Shown: positions 12,500 through 24,215 of the stretch, piece after piece
Layout of the letters: the number at the start of each line of letters is the position of its first letter
Position numbering within the stretch: the first letter of the stretch is position 1
Assembly: GCA_027919835.1 (NCBI GenBank)
Contig: JANVFP010000021.1
Span: 868,001-932,000, forward strand
Source of the DNA: Lentinula raphanica
Taxonomy: Eukaryota; Basidiomycota; Agaricomycetes; Agaricales; Omphalotaceae
DNA length: 64,000 nt
Direction: 5' to 3'
The notes under the pieces: model-generated
The model's database searches: none
What the model was told of the DNA's origin: nothing
What the model saw: the letters and a program-made list of their open reading frames with translations, nothing else
Position numbers and translations under genes: made by a program

Positions 12500-13471
12500 A
12501 TGTCTTCACAGTCAACCCAAGCACACAATATAAATTTTGCAGTTCAGAACCTCTTCGATGTCTCCGGTTGGGCTTGCGTCGTCACCGGAGGAGGCACCGG
12601 TATTGGCCTCATGATCGCCCAGGCTTTTGCCAACAACGGTGCCCGCGTATATATCACGTCCCGGCGAAAATCCGTCCTCGATAACGCCGTTAACACCTGG
12701 GGAAACAGCCTCGCTCATCCTGAAGGCCAACTGATTGCCCTCGAGTGCGATATCACCGACAAGAAATCGATCCAAAAACTCGTCGAACAGGTGAAGCTGA
12801 AGGAGAAAAACGTCGACGTGTTGGTTAACAATGCCGGTATCACTATCGGCAGTAGTGAAGTCGAAAAAGGAGACGAGAGTGCAGAAAAACTCGGCGAAGA
12901 GCTGTTCGGAGAGGATTTAGCGAAATGGGAAGACGTTTATCGAACAAACGTGATTGGCTATTTTCTTACCACAGCTGCTTTCATACCCCTCCTCGCCGCG
13001 ACGTCCACTGTCCATCCTGGACGTACCGCAGCGGTAATCAACAACACCTCCGTTGCTGGTATGACCAGGACATCGGAGCATCAATTCAAATATAACGTCT
13101 CCAAGGGTGCAGCCATCAGTCTCACCACTTTCTTATCCCAGGAACTTCGTCGAAAACGAGTAAACATTCGAGTAAACTCAGTCGCGCCAGGGCTTTTCCC
13201 TAGCGAGATGACGACAGAGGAAAGTAACGAAACGAACAAGTCGGCGATTCCGATTGGAGATGATTTTGGAGCAAAGGAGGGCATTCCGGCTGGGAGACCG
13301 GGAAGAGATGAGGATATGGCACAGGCTGTGTTGATGTTGGCGTGTAACCAGTACGCCTATGGACAAGTGAGTTCATTTTCATTCATGCCTGCAGACTGCG
13401 ACGTTGACAACTCACCTGCAATTTGGTAGACTATTGCTATTGATGGTGGATATCTCCTTCATCACCCGTAG
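12500..13471 (+). CDS. Short-chain dehydrogenase/reductase, copy 1
   Basis: A classical SDR with the NAD(P)-binding Rossmann fold. Visible motifs are TGGGTGIG (cofactor loop), ALECDITD (cofactor specificity region), VNNAG, INNTS (catalytic Ser) and YNVSK (catalytic Tyr and Lys), followed by VNSVAPGLFPSEMT. Exon 1 ends after NQYAYGQ at 13366. A 63-nt intron (13367-13429) follows, and exon 2 adds TIAIDGGYLLHHP with TAG at 13469-13471. The closest family I can suggest is fungal 3-oxoacyl-ACP-reductase/rhamnolipid-type SDR, but the substrate cannot be read from the sequence. A close paralogue lies about 2.45 kb downstream on the same strand. Confidence 0.9.
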
Positions 13472-13991
13472 ATACTGAATGTTGAATCAACGTCTCATAG
13501 TAAATAAGAAAGCCATTTTCATGCACGCACAGTAACAATCTGAACTGGAACCTGAGCAGTGTCGATGAACAGCCTGTACACATTGGTAGGCTGCGTGGGC
13601 CCAAAACAGAGCAACAATCACAAACGGTGGAAAGTCTGAGGACTTTTAAGTTTCCGGTACTTACATAGCCTGGCTAGCCACGATAGTTCAGGGAATAGAA
13701 ATTGTTCTTGAAAATCATGAAGATTCTAGTAAAGAAAGACATGTGCAAATTCATAAATAAGTAGTCGTCACAAGAAAGTCATTTGAACCTCAGCTCTGCT
13801 TAGATCTGACGTCGTGAGCCCACTTGGTGTATACTTCCAGAGAGAAGGCCTCTGGAGGCGGTCGGGATGCTCGACCTTGACATAGCGTTGGTTTTGTAGA
13901 TAGGAAAGGAGAAGAGAGAAAATATCAGTATGATACGAGATAGTCTAAGAGAAGGAATCGATGAAAACTTAGTCGACACGACCACAACATC

Positions 13992-14426
13992 CTAGTGGGC
14001 TTCTGCATTGTTGAAGAGGCTATTAACGGAGATGCGTGGAGGATCGTTGCTGCTGGAGTCAGGTCTATTGCCCACAGAAGGTAGAGGATTGTTGCTGGTG
14101 ATGGGAGGTACATTGCTCGCAGGATGTGGAGAATTGTGACTGACGGGAGGTACAGGGGGGTTCTGGCTGCTCATCGAGGAGCCAGAATTCTGCTTTGACT
14201 TCTGCTTGATGAGGGCTTGTCGAGCACGTTCGCTTTGTCGACGGGCCCCTTTGCTCTTGGGCCTCCGGTATTTGGTATTCGTGGTATCTGCCTGGAGGGT
14301 GTTCAAGAGTTGTGTTGTTTTTGCGAGCAGTGTCGCAAGAGGTTCGCCGTTCAGCTCGAGGATTTCTTTCGAATTGAGATAGCTTATGGCAGCAAGGACA
14401 AAGGACTTATCATCATATGCAGGCAT
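13992..14426 (-). CDS. Small hypothetical protein between the two SDR genes
   Basis: An ATG-initiated frame (MPAYDDKSFVLAAISYLNSK) with an in-frame stop a few codons upstream. The N-terminal part could be helical. The middle is basic (KGARRQSERARQALIKQK), and the C-terminal half is Pro/Asn/Ser-rich with repeated NPP/SNNPLP-like pieces. A second open frame upstream on the same strand (14384-14734) might be a 5' exon but no convincing junction was found. I do not recognise a family. It separates the duplicated dehydrogenases, so it was either captured in the duplication or inserted later. Confidence 0.35.
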   Translation of the reverse strand: MPAYDDKSFVLAAISYLNSKEILELNGEPLATLLAKTTQLLNTLQADTTNTKYRRPKSKGARRQSERARQALIKQKSKQNSGSSMSSQNPPVPPVSHNSPHPASNVPPITSNNPLPSVGNRPDSSSNDPPRISVNSLFNNAEAH

Positions 14427-14789
14427 TCTGGATCATTATGAGATCGGCTGTACTTCAGTGCCACGTCCAACTTTTGATAGAATCGCAAATCAACATCCTT
14501 CCGAACCTGACGCGGACGGTCGACTCGTGGTACAAGGTGAGCTCGTCGTGCGATTTGAGTTGATGCCGAGTCGGTGTATCGAGGCTTGGATGACTGGCGT
14601 ACCTCCCTCTCGGTGACCGACTGATAGCAGCTGATAGCCCGATGGCCCGATGGTCGACAAAAGCTAAAGATTGAATTCGTTTGAGGAGTTCGACTGGAGT
14701 TCATGCAGGAGGCTAAAGGCGCGAAATTGGTCACACAACGTTCCCAACTCCAGAGAGCAAGTTGCTTGAGAGGGGCTTGGAACTTCAGC

Positions 14790-14952
14790 GAAGTGATGTC
14801 ATTAGCTTCGTCAGACTACGCGTCAGAATCAGACGCGTTCTCCGCTCAAAAAGAACTGGGGAGAACTTGCCTGGGTATATAACCAGCCCTCGATGCTATC
14901 TACCTTCCTCAAAACTTTGCGTACAACCACCACACATATTCCCATTCGCACC
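14790..14952 (+). promoter_or_regulatory. SDR-2 promoter with TATA box
   Basis: Matches the region before SDR-1 (GTCATTAGC, CGTCAGACTACGCGTCAG, CCCATTCGCACC). A clear TATATAA box lies at about 14875-14881. An upstream ATG at 14893 lies only about a dozen bases after this box, probably before the transcription start. Confidence 0.6.
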
Positions 14953-15918
14953 ATGTCTTCACAGTCAACCCAAGCACACAATGCAAAATTCAAAGCTCAG
15001 AACCTTTTCGACGTCTCCGGTTGGGCTTGCGTCGTCACCGGAGGAGGCACCGGTATCGGCCTCATGATCGCTCAGGCTTTTGCCAACAACGGTGCCCGCG
15101 TATATATCACGTCCCGGCGAAAATCTGTCCTCGACAACGCCGTTGAAACCTGGGGAAACACCCTCGCTCATCCCAAAGGCCAACTCATCGCCCTCGAATG
15201 CGATATCACCGACAAATCATCGATCCAAAAACTCGTCGAACAGGTGAAACAGAAGGAGAAAAACGTCGACGTGTTGGTTAACAACGCCGGCGTCAGTTTG
15301 GGGAGTAGCGAAGTCGAAAAAGGCGATGAGAGTGCAGAACAGCTGAGCGAAGAGCTGTTTGGAGAGGATTTGGTGAAATGGGAAGACGTTTATCGAACGA
15401 ATGTGATTGGCCATTTCTTTACCACAGCTGCTTTCATACCTCTTCTCGCCGCAACGGCTACTGTCCATCCTGGACGTACCGCAGCTGTAATCAACAACAC
15501 CTCTATGTCCGGTATCACTAGGACAACCCAGCATCACTTCAAGTACAACGTGTCTAAGGGTGCTGCCATTCATCTCACTACTCTCCTAGCCCAGGAACTC
15601 CGTCGAGAAAAAGCAAACGTCCGCGTGAATTCAGTTGCTCCGGGAATCTTCCCAAGCGAGATGACAGTTGATGAAAGCGACGAATCGAATAAGTCGACGA
15701 TCCCGACTGGAGATGACTATGGAGAAAAGAAGGGTATTCCGGCAGGGAGACCAGGAAGAGACGAGGATATGGCTCAGGCAGTGTTGATGCTGGCGTGCAA
15801 TCAGTATGCCTATGGACAGGTGAGTGTAGTATGTCGTTGTCGATTCTGAAGTGGACACTGACCTAATCTTCCATAGACCATTGCAATAGAGGGCGGATAT
15901 CTTCTTCACCACCCATGA
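14953..15918 (+). CDS. Short-chain dehydrogenase/reductase, copy 2
   Basis: A paralogue of the gene at 12500, identical at most positions and with the same motifs (TGGGTGIG, ALECDITD, VNNAG, INNTS, YNVSK). Exon 1 ends at 15819. A 57-nt intron (15820-15876) sits at the same codon as in copy 1, and exon 2 gives TIAIEGGYLLHHP with TGA at 15916-15918. I start at the ATG shared with copy 1 (MSSQSTQAHN). The frame is open to an in-frame ATG at 14893 that would add 20 basic, Thr-rich residues, but that ATG lies very close to the TATA box. Substitutions cluster in the middle and the C-terminal helix regions, so substrate preference may have shifted. Confidence 0.9.
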
Positions 15919-16361
15919 TTGTCATTGATCATTGAAAAAGCATGTAGATTGATGTAGCCAGTTTCTTTCAAATACACGCGTTGTTCGCTACGCACGTATT
16001 AAGTGTCCGCCGTCGATAGACAAATTTCATCAGTTTCATTTGGGGGTGGTGCAAGTTGAAGTGAGGACAAAGACGTTTATTATGGAGGGTATTATGGGCG
16101 CTTATGGACGTTCTCATTGTCGCGGACAAGCGCTTATCCTCTTCATTGACATCCATCAATGCAAATGCAAGTTTCGTGAACTGTCCTCTAAAATCCACAC
16201 AAATTTACTCTTGCAAGTCTCACCATCAAGACCACCCAGGCAAACAACGCGAAAGTAGCTTGACATTGCTTCCTGTCCTCATCGGTTTTTCAATCGAAAA
16301 ACCTGAACTTCATCATAACCGGTTGGATTGTTGAAATCTACTCCCAACGAAACCCCCATAA
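15919..16361. other. Intergenic region between SDR-2 and CFT1
   Basis: No supported gene. It is the 3' flank of SDR-2 and the 5' flank of CFT1. Confidence 0.5.
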
Positions 16362-19300
16362 ATGCACGCGTTACATCAAGAAATACTTGCACCCTCTGGA
16401 GTAGAATTCGCAGCCCGGGTCAATCTCACTGCAGATGAAGGCTTGCAGTCAAACTTAGTTGTTGCTCGCTCGAATTTGTTGAGAGTATTCGAAGTTCGAG
16501 ATGAAAAGTTCTATCATATCAGGACCCACCGGTTGCATGGGATCGTCACCGGGCTTGAGGGTGTGAAAGTGGTAGGGAGTCTGGAAGATGGACGAGACAG
16601 GCTGCTGGTGGGGTTCAAAGATGCCAAGGTATGTCAAGAATATTTTCATCCAGGAGAAAACGAAAACATATGATGTTCAAATTCTTCCAGATTGCTCTCT
16701 TGGAATGGTCTGACGCTTTGTATGATTTTACAACCGTTTCCATACACACATACGAGCGAGCTCCGCAATGCCTAGATATCAAATCCTCTTTCCGCGCTCT
16801 TCTTCGCGTCGATCCAGTTTCCCGATGTGCAGCCTTACTCTTACCGCAAGACGCGCTAGCTATCCTACCCTTTCAGCAGCACGAGGATCTCATACAGCCC
16901 GCTCAAGGAGACCAGATGGACATCGACCCCGAATCAGGCGGTGACCGTTCAGGCATACCATATTTCCCTTCCTACATCCTCGACCTTCCTCAGTCCGTCT
17001 CCCCCTCCATACACAACATCATCGATTTCGTGTTTCTCCCCGGTTTTCACAACCCGACCATCGCCGTCCTGTTCAACGAACGACCGACCTGGACTGGCAG
17101 ACTCAAAGAAGCCAAAGACACCTGTGGCCTCGTCATATTCTCAATGGCCAACACACTCTCATCCTGGGGCGGGATGAGCTCCACGTTCACTGTCATCACC
17201 AAGATCACTAGCTTGCCATATGATGCGTATGCACTCGTGCCATGCACGGCTGGCGTAGCGGGTCTGGTCATCCTCACGCCGAACAGCGTGGTTTATGTGG
17301 ACCAGGCTACGAAGAAACTCATGTTGCCCGTCAACGGTTGGGCAACGCGCGTGTCGGACGTCGCTGTGGTTCCCAGCGGCTCGAATCCTGCAGACCAAAC
17401 GCGGAACCTCGCGCTCGAGGGTTCCCGGGCGACTTTTGTCTCTGAAACCACGCTTCTTCTGATCCTCGCAGACGGAGATGTCTACACAGTGACGTTGGCT
17501 ATGGACGGGAAGACGGTTTCGGGGTTGTCGATTTCTGATGAACCTCTAGCGAGAACGACGATACCGAGTCTTGCGATGAGTATGGCTACGACCTCAGCTG
17601 TATTCTCGTCTCAGAATGCTTTGGTGGAAGGTGACCATCTTCCGTGTGTTTTTGTGGGAAGCACCCAGGGACCGTCTGTGTTACTTAGAGCAGGGATGAT
17701 AGTAGATGTAGAGAACGATGTAGAGATGGGTGATGTCAATGAAGCCCTGGTGCAGGGGACTGCAAATGGAGATGATGATATCTATGATGATGAAGGTGGA
17801 AAACTGTTCTCGCTTGATACATTTTCTTGTAACTCATCTGCTTTCCACAGATATCTATGGTCCTTCACACACCTCCGCGCCCGATGCACAAAAAGAGGAG
17901 GCGCGACCACGGGACGAGAAGAAACGAAAGCTCAAGCTGCAGTTGTCATTGGCAGACTACCTCCCATCTTATGGAAGCATCAACGACATGACGTTTGGTT
18001 TAACAAGGAACGGAGTACGTTTCATACCTCTTTACAGTTCCCTTCATTCCCGTTGTAATAACCTCCATTGTGTAGGACAAACCAACACCCATTTTAATAG
18101 CAGCCACATCCACGTCTCATCATGGAGGATTCACACTCTTCCAGAAGGATCTTCCTGTGAAGGTCACGAAAAAACGAATGCATATACTCGGGGGCACGAA
18201 GGGCGTATGGAGCTTTGTATTGCAGAAAAAGTCAGAAAAGGAGAAAGCCAACGGAAGTGCGAATGGAGGGGAACGAGACACGAAAGATATCATGATGATC
18301 ATCAGTACGGATGCAACCCCTAATCCGGGATTTAGTAGAGTGAGTTTTGTTGCACTGTCTGCCTTGCTTTGTCCTTCGATATGCTTACCACCGTTCGTAA
18401 TCTGACAGATCACTATCCCTCCGATCATATCCTCAAGACCATCTATAGCCAACATATCCAACGGCGATATAACCTCTCGCATCCAAGGCACCAGCATCGG
18501 AGCCGGTCCATTTTTCGGCGGAATGGTAGTGTTACAGGTGATGACAGGAAGCATCAGAGTTTTGGAAAGCGGTAAGTTATAGAGCCGTCGATTTAACTGT
18601 AACGGGTTTGATGACTTTCTTGTAGATGGTACTGAACGTCAAGTCATCAAGGACGTAGAATCTAGCTCTTCTTCTACAATTTCTGCACCCCGCGCAAGAA
18701 TACGTGCATGTTCGATCTCCGATCCATATGTATTAATTCTGAGAGAGGACGATACGATGGGTTTATTCATTGGTGAAGCGAGCAAAGGAAAGTTGAGGAG
18801 GAAGGATATGAGCATGTTGGGCGGAAAGGTTAGTGAAGGCTCTCCAAGAACCAGCCCTCAGCTGATTGTCATCATGTATCAGACGTCGAAATACCTGACC
18901 GGCTGCTTCTTCACTGATCATACCGGGATGTTGGAGAAGAACTTGACCTCAACAAATTTAAGAATGGACCTTGGCCAGCGGTCCACTGATGGTGTCAATA
19001 ATCAATGGTTATCACTGGTCCGACCTCAAGGTATACTAGAACTCTGGACCTTGCCAAAGATGACATTGGCATTCTCTGTCGGAGCTCCGTTCGCGACTCT
19101 GGAGAACGTTTTGGTAGATTCAGGTGAAGGCGCTGCGTCGTCTGTTCCTGTTCCTGCAGCAACAGCTATCAAATCTAGTTCCACAACCTCCGCGCCTCCA
19201 TCGACTGCCCAACCTGCAAATAATCACCAAACTTCCACTCAAGAACAAGACGTTGCTATGATCTCAGTTGATGCTGAACAGGGACATTCAGGTGCAGCCA

Positions 19301-21817
19301 AAGAGAAACCAGAAACGACAGATCCAACAATAGAAGCAGGGGTCAAAGGAACTGTAGTCATTGATCAAGTTCTTGTCGCCCCTTTGGGTGAAACTAGACC
19401 AGAGTTACATTTGTTTGTGAGTACAGCTTGTTCCTGCATTTCTGACCGTCCACTTCACTCAATCGTCCCATCAGGTTCTCCTTCGTTCTGGGCAACTTGC
19501 TATCTATCAGGCTATCCCTACACGAGTCTCACCTCATCCTTCTTCTCTTATTGAGAATGGCACGGATTCAACGGCCTCGAGAATCGCTCATCTTCAAATC
19601 GCCTTTGTGAAGGTGCTCTCGAAGACATTCGAGCTACAAACCTCGAACATCGCCGGTGCTGGTAGCGGGCCGGGCGCTGGTTTAGGCATCAGTAGTGCAA
19701 CTGGAAGTGGGTTGACGGACCAGAGGAAATATAATAGGATGTTTATACCGTTTAAGACACCAACCGGCACGAATACATCTTCATCAACATCTTCTCAACA
19801 GCCAGATAAGCAAAACACCTACTCGGGAGTGTTCTTCACGGGCGAAAACCCTTCTTGGATTATCTCTACCGACCGCGGTGGGGTGCACATGTACCCCTCC
19901 GGACATGCATATGTACTTGCTTTTACAGCATGTCCTGTCAATCCTTCAAAGGATTCGCGCGGGGAGTTCTTGATTTATAGTGACGAGGTATATTTGACCA
20001 GATCATACTATGAATACCAAATTAACTTTTCCTCACCTTCAGGGACTTACTTTGCTCGAATGGATCCCAGAATTCGAGCTAAACTATCCTCTACCGATGC
20101 GATCTATACCTCGCGGCAGAGCGTACTCCAGCGTCGTGTTCGACCCTTCGACGTCTCTTGTGGTTGCTGCGGCAGTATTGGAGGCCAGCTTTGCCAGCTT
20201 CGATGAGGACAACAATAGATTATGGGCGCCTGATGGTGAGCAGCTACATCCACATACTTGTACTCTCAGCTTCGCTGTTGACTCTCCGTTGCCTCCATCA
20301 GCACCAAATATATCCGATCCCAAGATAGAATGCTCGACTCTGGAGCTTATTTCGCCAGATCTGTGGGTTTCTCTAGATGGGTGAGTATGGTTCTGAATTT
20401 TCCTTACGTCTCTGTAACCCTTCTCTTTGACTGAACCAGATACGAATTTGCCACGAACGAGGTTGTCAACGCCGTTGCATGTGTCACGCTCGAAACTGCT
20501 AGCACGGAGACAGGTTCCAAAGAGTTTATCGCTGTTGGAACGACCATCAATCGCGGGGAAGACTTGGCTGCCAAAGGAGCAGTGAGTGAATCTCTAATAT
20601 GGTCTTCGAGGGTAGCCACAACAGTTGTTTCTAGACGTATATATTCGAGATAGTTGAGGTCGTCGCTGATCCGACATTGGCCCCCCGTCGATGGTATAAA
20701 CTCCGACTCAGGTGCAAGGACGATGCGAAGGGCCCAGTGACGGCCCTCTGCGGCTTGAATGGATATCTCGTGTCATCTATGGGGCAGAAGGTTAGTGGGC
20801 CTCACATGTATCACTTGTGCAGGCGGCCTCTGAACTATCCTACATAGATCTTTGTTCGTGCATTTGACTCAGACGAACGTCTGGTCGGTGTAGCGTTCAT
20901 GGACGTCGGAGTATATGTCACTTCCCTCCGGACCATCAAGAACTTCTTGTTGATAGGTGACGCGGTTAAGAGTGTATCGTTTGTTGCTTTTCAAGTGTGC
21001 TTTCGTGCCATGCTCAGTTTCCTCTTTCTGATTTAACCCCTGGCTTTTCGCAGGAAGATCCCTTTAAACTTGTACTCCTCGCCAAAGACATAAGACACGT
21101 ATGCATAACCACCGCAGATTTCTTCTTTGCTGGTAATGAGATGGCCATCTTCACACACGACGAGGAGGGGATCTTGAGGCTTTATGACTACAATCCTCCT
21201 GGTCTGTATTTCTTTGGCTGTCACAATTTTGCTTTGTGACGCTGTATGTTACTAGATCCTGAATCTAGAGATGGTCGACACCTTCTCATACGCTCGGAGT
21301 TCAACAGTCAAGCAGAATACCGCACAACGGCGCTCATAGCACGGCGGACGAATCCAGATACAGTCATTCCACAGGCCAAACTGCTATGTGGTATGTATCC
21401 ACTCGTTTTCTGACCACAAGGAAAGGTTCACCCATATGAACCCTTTCGCGTATGTAGGAGCGACGAATGGCTCGATTGCAACCATCACGCCCGTAGAAGA
21501 GTCTGCTGCAAAGCGGTTGCAGCTGTTACAAGGACAATTGACAAGAAACGTACAACATGTTGCGGGATTGAATCCGAGGGCATTGCGGTAAATTCTGATT
21601 CGTTTGAGCTCTTCGCATATATCATACTCATTGTCACAATAGCATCGTTCGCAACGATTATGTCTCCAAACCCCTCTCAAAAGGCGTCCTGGACGCCAAT
21701 CTACTGGTACATTTTGAAAACTCATCAACTACAAAGCAGATAGAGATGACGAAACAGATCGGGACGGAGGTGGCGGTTGTGAGACAAGATTGGATAGCGT
21801 TAGCTGGGCCATGGTGA
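16362..21817 (+). CDS. CFT1: Cleavage/polyadenylation factor large subunit (CPSF160/Cft1)
   Basis: The largest subunit of the nuclear pre-mRNA cleavage and polyadenylation complex. It is built of WD-type beta-propellers (MMS1-like N-terminal half, CPSF_A C-terminal half). The start MHALHQEILAPSGVEFA is followed by the conserved NLVVARSNLLRVFEV. Exon 1 is 16362-16628 and exon 2 is 16691-17795. The next exon is 17851-18014 (SYGSINDMTFGLTRNG). Many short exons follow to the end, separated by GT-AG introns of about 55-65 nt. Conserved landmarks include GLVILTPNSVVYVDQ, VKVTKKRMHILGGTKGVWSF, the QGRTYFAR-like region and the C-terminal VVRQDWIALAGPW before TGA 21815-21817. A low-complexity linker with Ala/Pro/Thr (about 19130-19330) is less conserved. 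All visible frame changes fit introns, so the gene looks functional. Confidence 0.9.
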
Positions 21818-22027
21818 AGATGAGAATTTGTGAATGCTGGAACTCTATATAGATACCGTATTTGATATCATACTCTACTTATATTTGTTGCTGCTATTAC
21901 ATGTATTCTGACCTTGCTACAAGAATGTCTCGAAGACTAGTCGAAGATGATCATTCCAATAATCCAGCCCCTACTAAGTAGTTTTCCTGAGTTTTCTCGC
22001 AATCGAGGCAAAGGATGACTAGCACCA

Positions 22028-23175
22028 TTAATTGAGATCGATGTCCCAATGTCCCTGGTTAACCCGATAGTTCCAATAAGCATCGAACCATGCCTCCTAA
22101 GTCCCAATACAGATCAGACCCACATAAAATAAACAAAACTCGGCGACTTACTAGATCATTCTTAGTTGTGTACGGGGATAACAAGTTGATCACCAACAGA
22201 GGATATACGAAATTGACGATGTGGACAGTCTTCACTGTGCCATCTTTCGTCATCTCAACCAGGAAGTTGTCCCAATGCAGATCACTAGTGGCAATCATTA
22301 AAAGGAATCAGACCTGTGCGACTAGTGTATATTCCGCACTCACACATAAAGAAGCTTGTTTCCAGTAGCCCAGAGCAGAACTTGCGCTCGTACCTTTGCA
22401 CGAACCTGTTCTTTCAAGTTGTCCCTCTGACCAGGATCCTTGATCCAAGCATCTGTCACCTGTAAGGTTACCCCAGGCGATTTGCGGGTTATAATCGCCG
22501 GTTTTCCTTTCAGGAGGCCCGAATCAAAAAGGGAGGAAAGATGTCCCAATGCCTTCACTTCGCTCAAGGCCGATCGGTCGAGTTGGTGCAGGACCTTCAC
22601 CGTCAATTCAGCTTTCTTGTTATGTGGATTTGGGGCAGTACAAATCTTGGAGTTACCAGGGCCTGTTGTTTGTGGCGACTTGCATTTGTATGATGTCAAT
22701 GTACGTGCTACAGGGCTTGTTAAACTGATTTCGGGTCAGGCAGGCTTAGAATTTGAGAACGAACTGAAATAAGCCATATCATCTGACGTTACTCGTACCG
22801 CTGGATCATGTTCGAACACACTGGACATCCAAGCTCGCTGAGTAAAGGTGCGGTATAGGTAAATTAGTGTGGTTTGAGGTGTGGATATCAAAGAACACTT
22901 ACCGTAAAGTTCTGTTCACGGAGAACTCGATAGACTAAGTCGCTACTGTATGAGGGAGGTGGCGACTCCGAGTGACCAGATGGAGGAACGTGTGGTGGAC
23001 TTGAAGGCGTCATGGGCTGTGACGGGGGCTCATGCGAATATGGAGGTGGAGGTACAGAGATAGCAGGTAATGGCGCGGCGCAGACGAGGGCGGGAGATTC
23101 AGACTGCATGAAATGTGTGGTCACAACGAGCAAAAAGGATACTAGGAGCATTGTAGAGCGAATCACTGGCACCAT
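22028..23175 (-). CDS. Secreted protein with kinase-like fold
   Basis: The ATG at 23175 starts a signal peptide (STMLLVSFLLVVTTHFM) followed by a Pro/Ser-rich stretch (SVPPPPYSHEPPSQP). Later exons carry ELTVKVLHQ, whose Lys may match the ATP-binding lysine, then a helix with SEVKALGHL, then ATGNKLLYV and DLHWDNFLVEM, which resembles the HRD...N catalytic loop with His-Trp in place of His-Arg-Asp. The next segment (VKTVHIVNFVYP) stands where a DFG motif would be. The last exon ends AWFDAYWNYRVNQGHWDIDLN with TAA at 22028-22030. Related proteins are multicopy in Agaricomycetes. The signal peptide with a divergent catalytic loop argues for a secretory-pathway kinase or pseudokinase. The gene converges with CFT1, 210 bp apart. 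Confidence 0.65.
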
Positions 23176-24215
23176 CCTCTGTCCGGCAGAGTAAGACTTG
23201 GTGCCATTTGAGCAGATCCTACCTTTATATCTTTCCGAAATTCGGTGTTCCTGTGTTATTTCAGTTCAGACGTTCACTTTCATTCGGTGTTGCCACGAAT
23301 GTACGAACTTACTAGGACTCGGAGGGGAGGTACGTACGTACGTGAACTTGTCAATCGAGCCAGATGTTTAGGGCTGTATTACTTGCTTTCTGGGGACAAG
23401 TCCTTTCACGGTCTACCGCCCCCAACTGTATCGTATGTCCATTCGGGTATCCCGATATTGGCGAGGATTGTCCGTCGAACATGAAACATCGAAGATATCA
23501 TGGCAGTACACAGAAGTACTTGGGGCTACGAAACAGGCAGAAATCTGCGGGAATTCTGCCGTGTAAACCACTTTCTCGACCTGCCATGCATCAATTAGCT
23601 GAGAGTATACAAGTCCGTCGAACACCATACCGAACATACTTACAACGAATGGTGATTGTAGTGTTTGGCTTTCTTTCTCGAACGTTTTCTTGAAAGTGAT
23701 ACATTCATAAAAATTGTTGACATCGCAAGAAGTTTGGAGTCTCCTATCAGTGTCATTGAAAGTGGTTCTGACGGCAATGGTCGAAGCATATGGAAGTCTG
23801 AAGATTACATGTTACAGCTTGCTCGGCGTACACGTCGTCAATAACAGCCTCTACTTCAGGTTTTGGCATGGGGCCGATGGCGTTCAGCATGCAAAGAGGT
23901 CGAAGACTAGTCGACCATGATGATGCAACGAAACTTGACTGAAAGTTTATGCAGATAATCATGATCCCTGGCCGAACTAGTACATAAGCCAGTTGAACGC
24001 CAAGTGATACTAGAAAGCTGCAAGTTTGGTGAAATAAACTCGAGCAATGAGGAGGAACTTGAATCTTGAAGCCACTTTCGTAAAATGCGGAGTTGAAAAG
24101 GCACAGAAATTTGATTCAATGATTATATTGGACGTTCTTGGCTGCTTCCCACTGCTTCTTCATAAATCCATTAGGCTTCCGCTTCAATGCAACCTCTTCT
24201 TCCTTTACCCTTACC
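23176..24215. other. Intergenic region
   Basis: No supported gene. Several short open frames on both strands lack domains. A GTAC-rich tract (GGTACGTACGTACG) lies near 23329-23342. The region serves as the common upstream flank of two divergently transcribed genes. Confidence 0.4.

Noticed and set aside
14893..14952. Mitochondrial presequence of SDR copy 2 as the annotated start
   Set aside because: The ATG lies about a dozen bases after the TATA box and is out of frame in the paralogue, so the downstream shared ATG is the better start. It is kept as a finding, not as the annotation.
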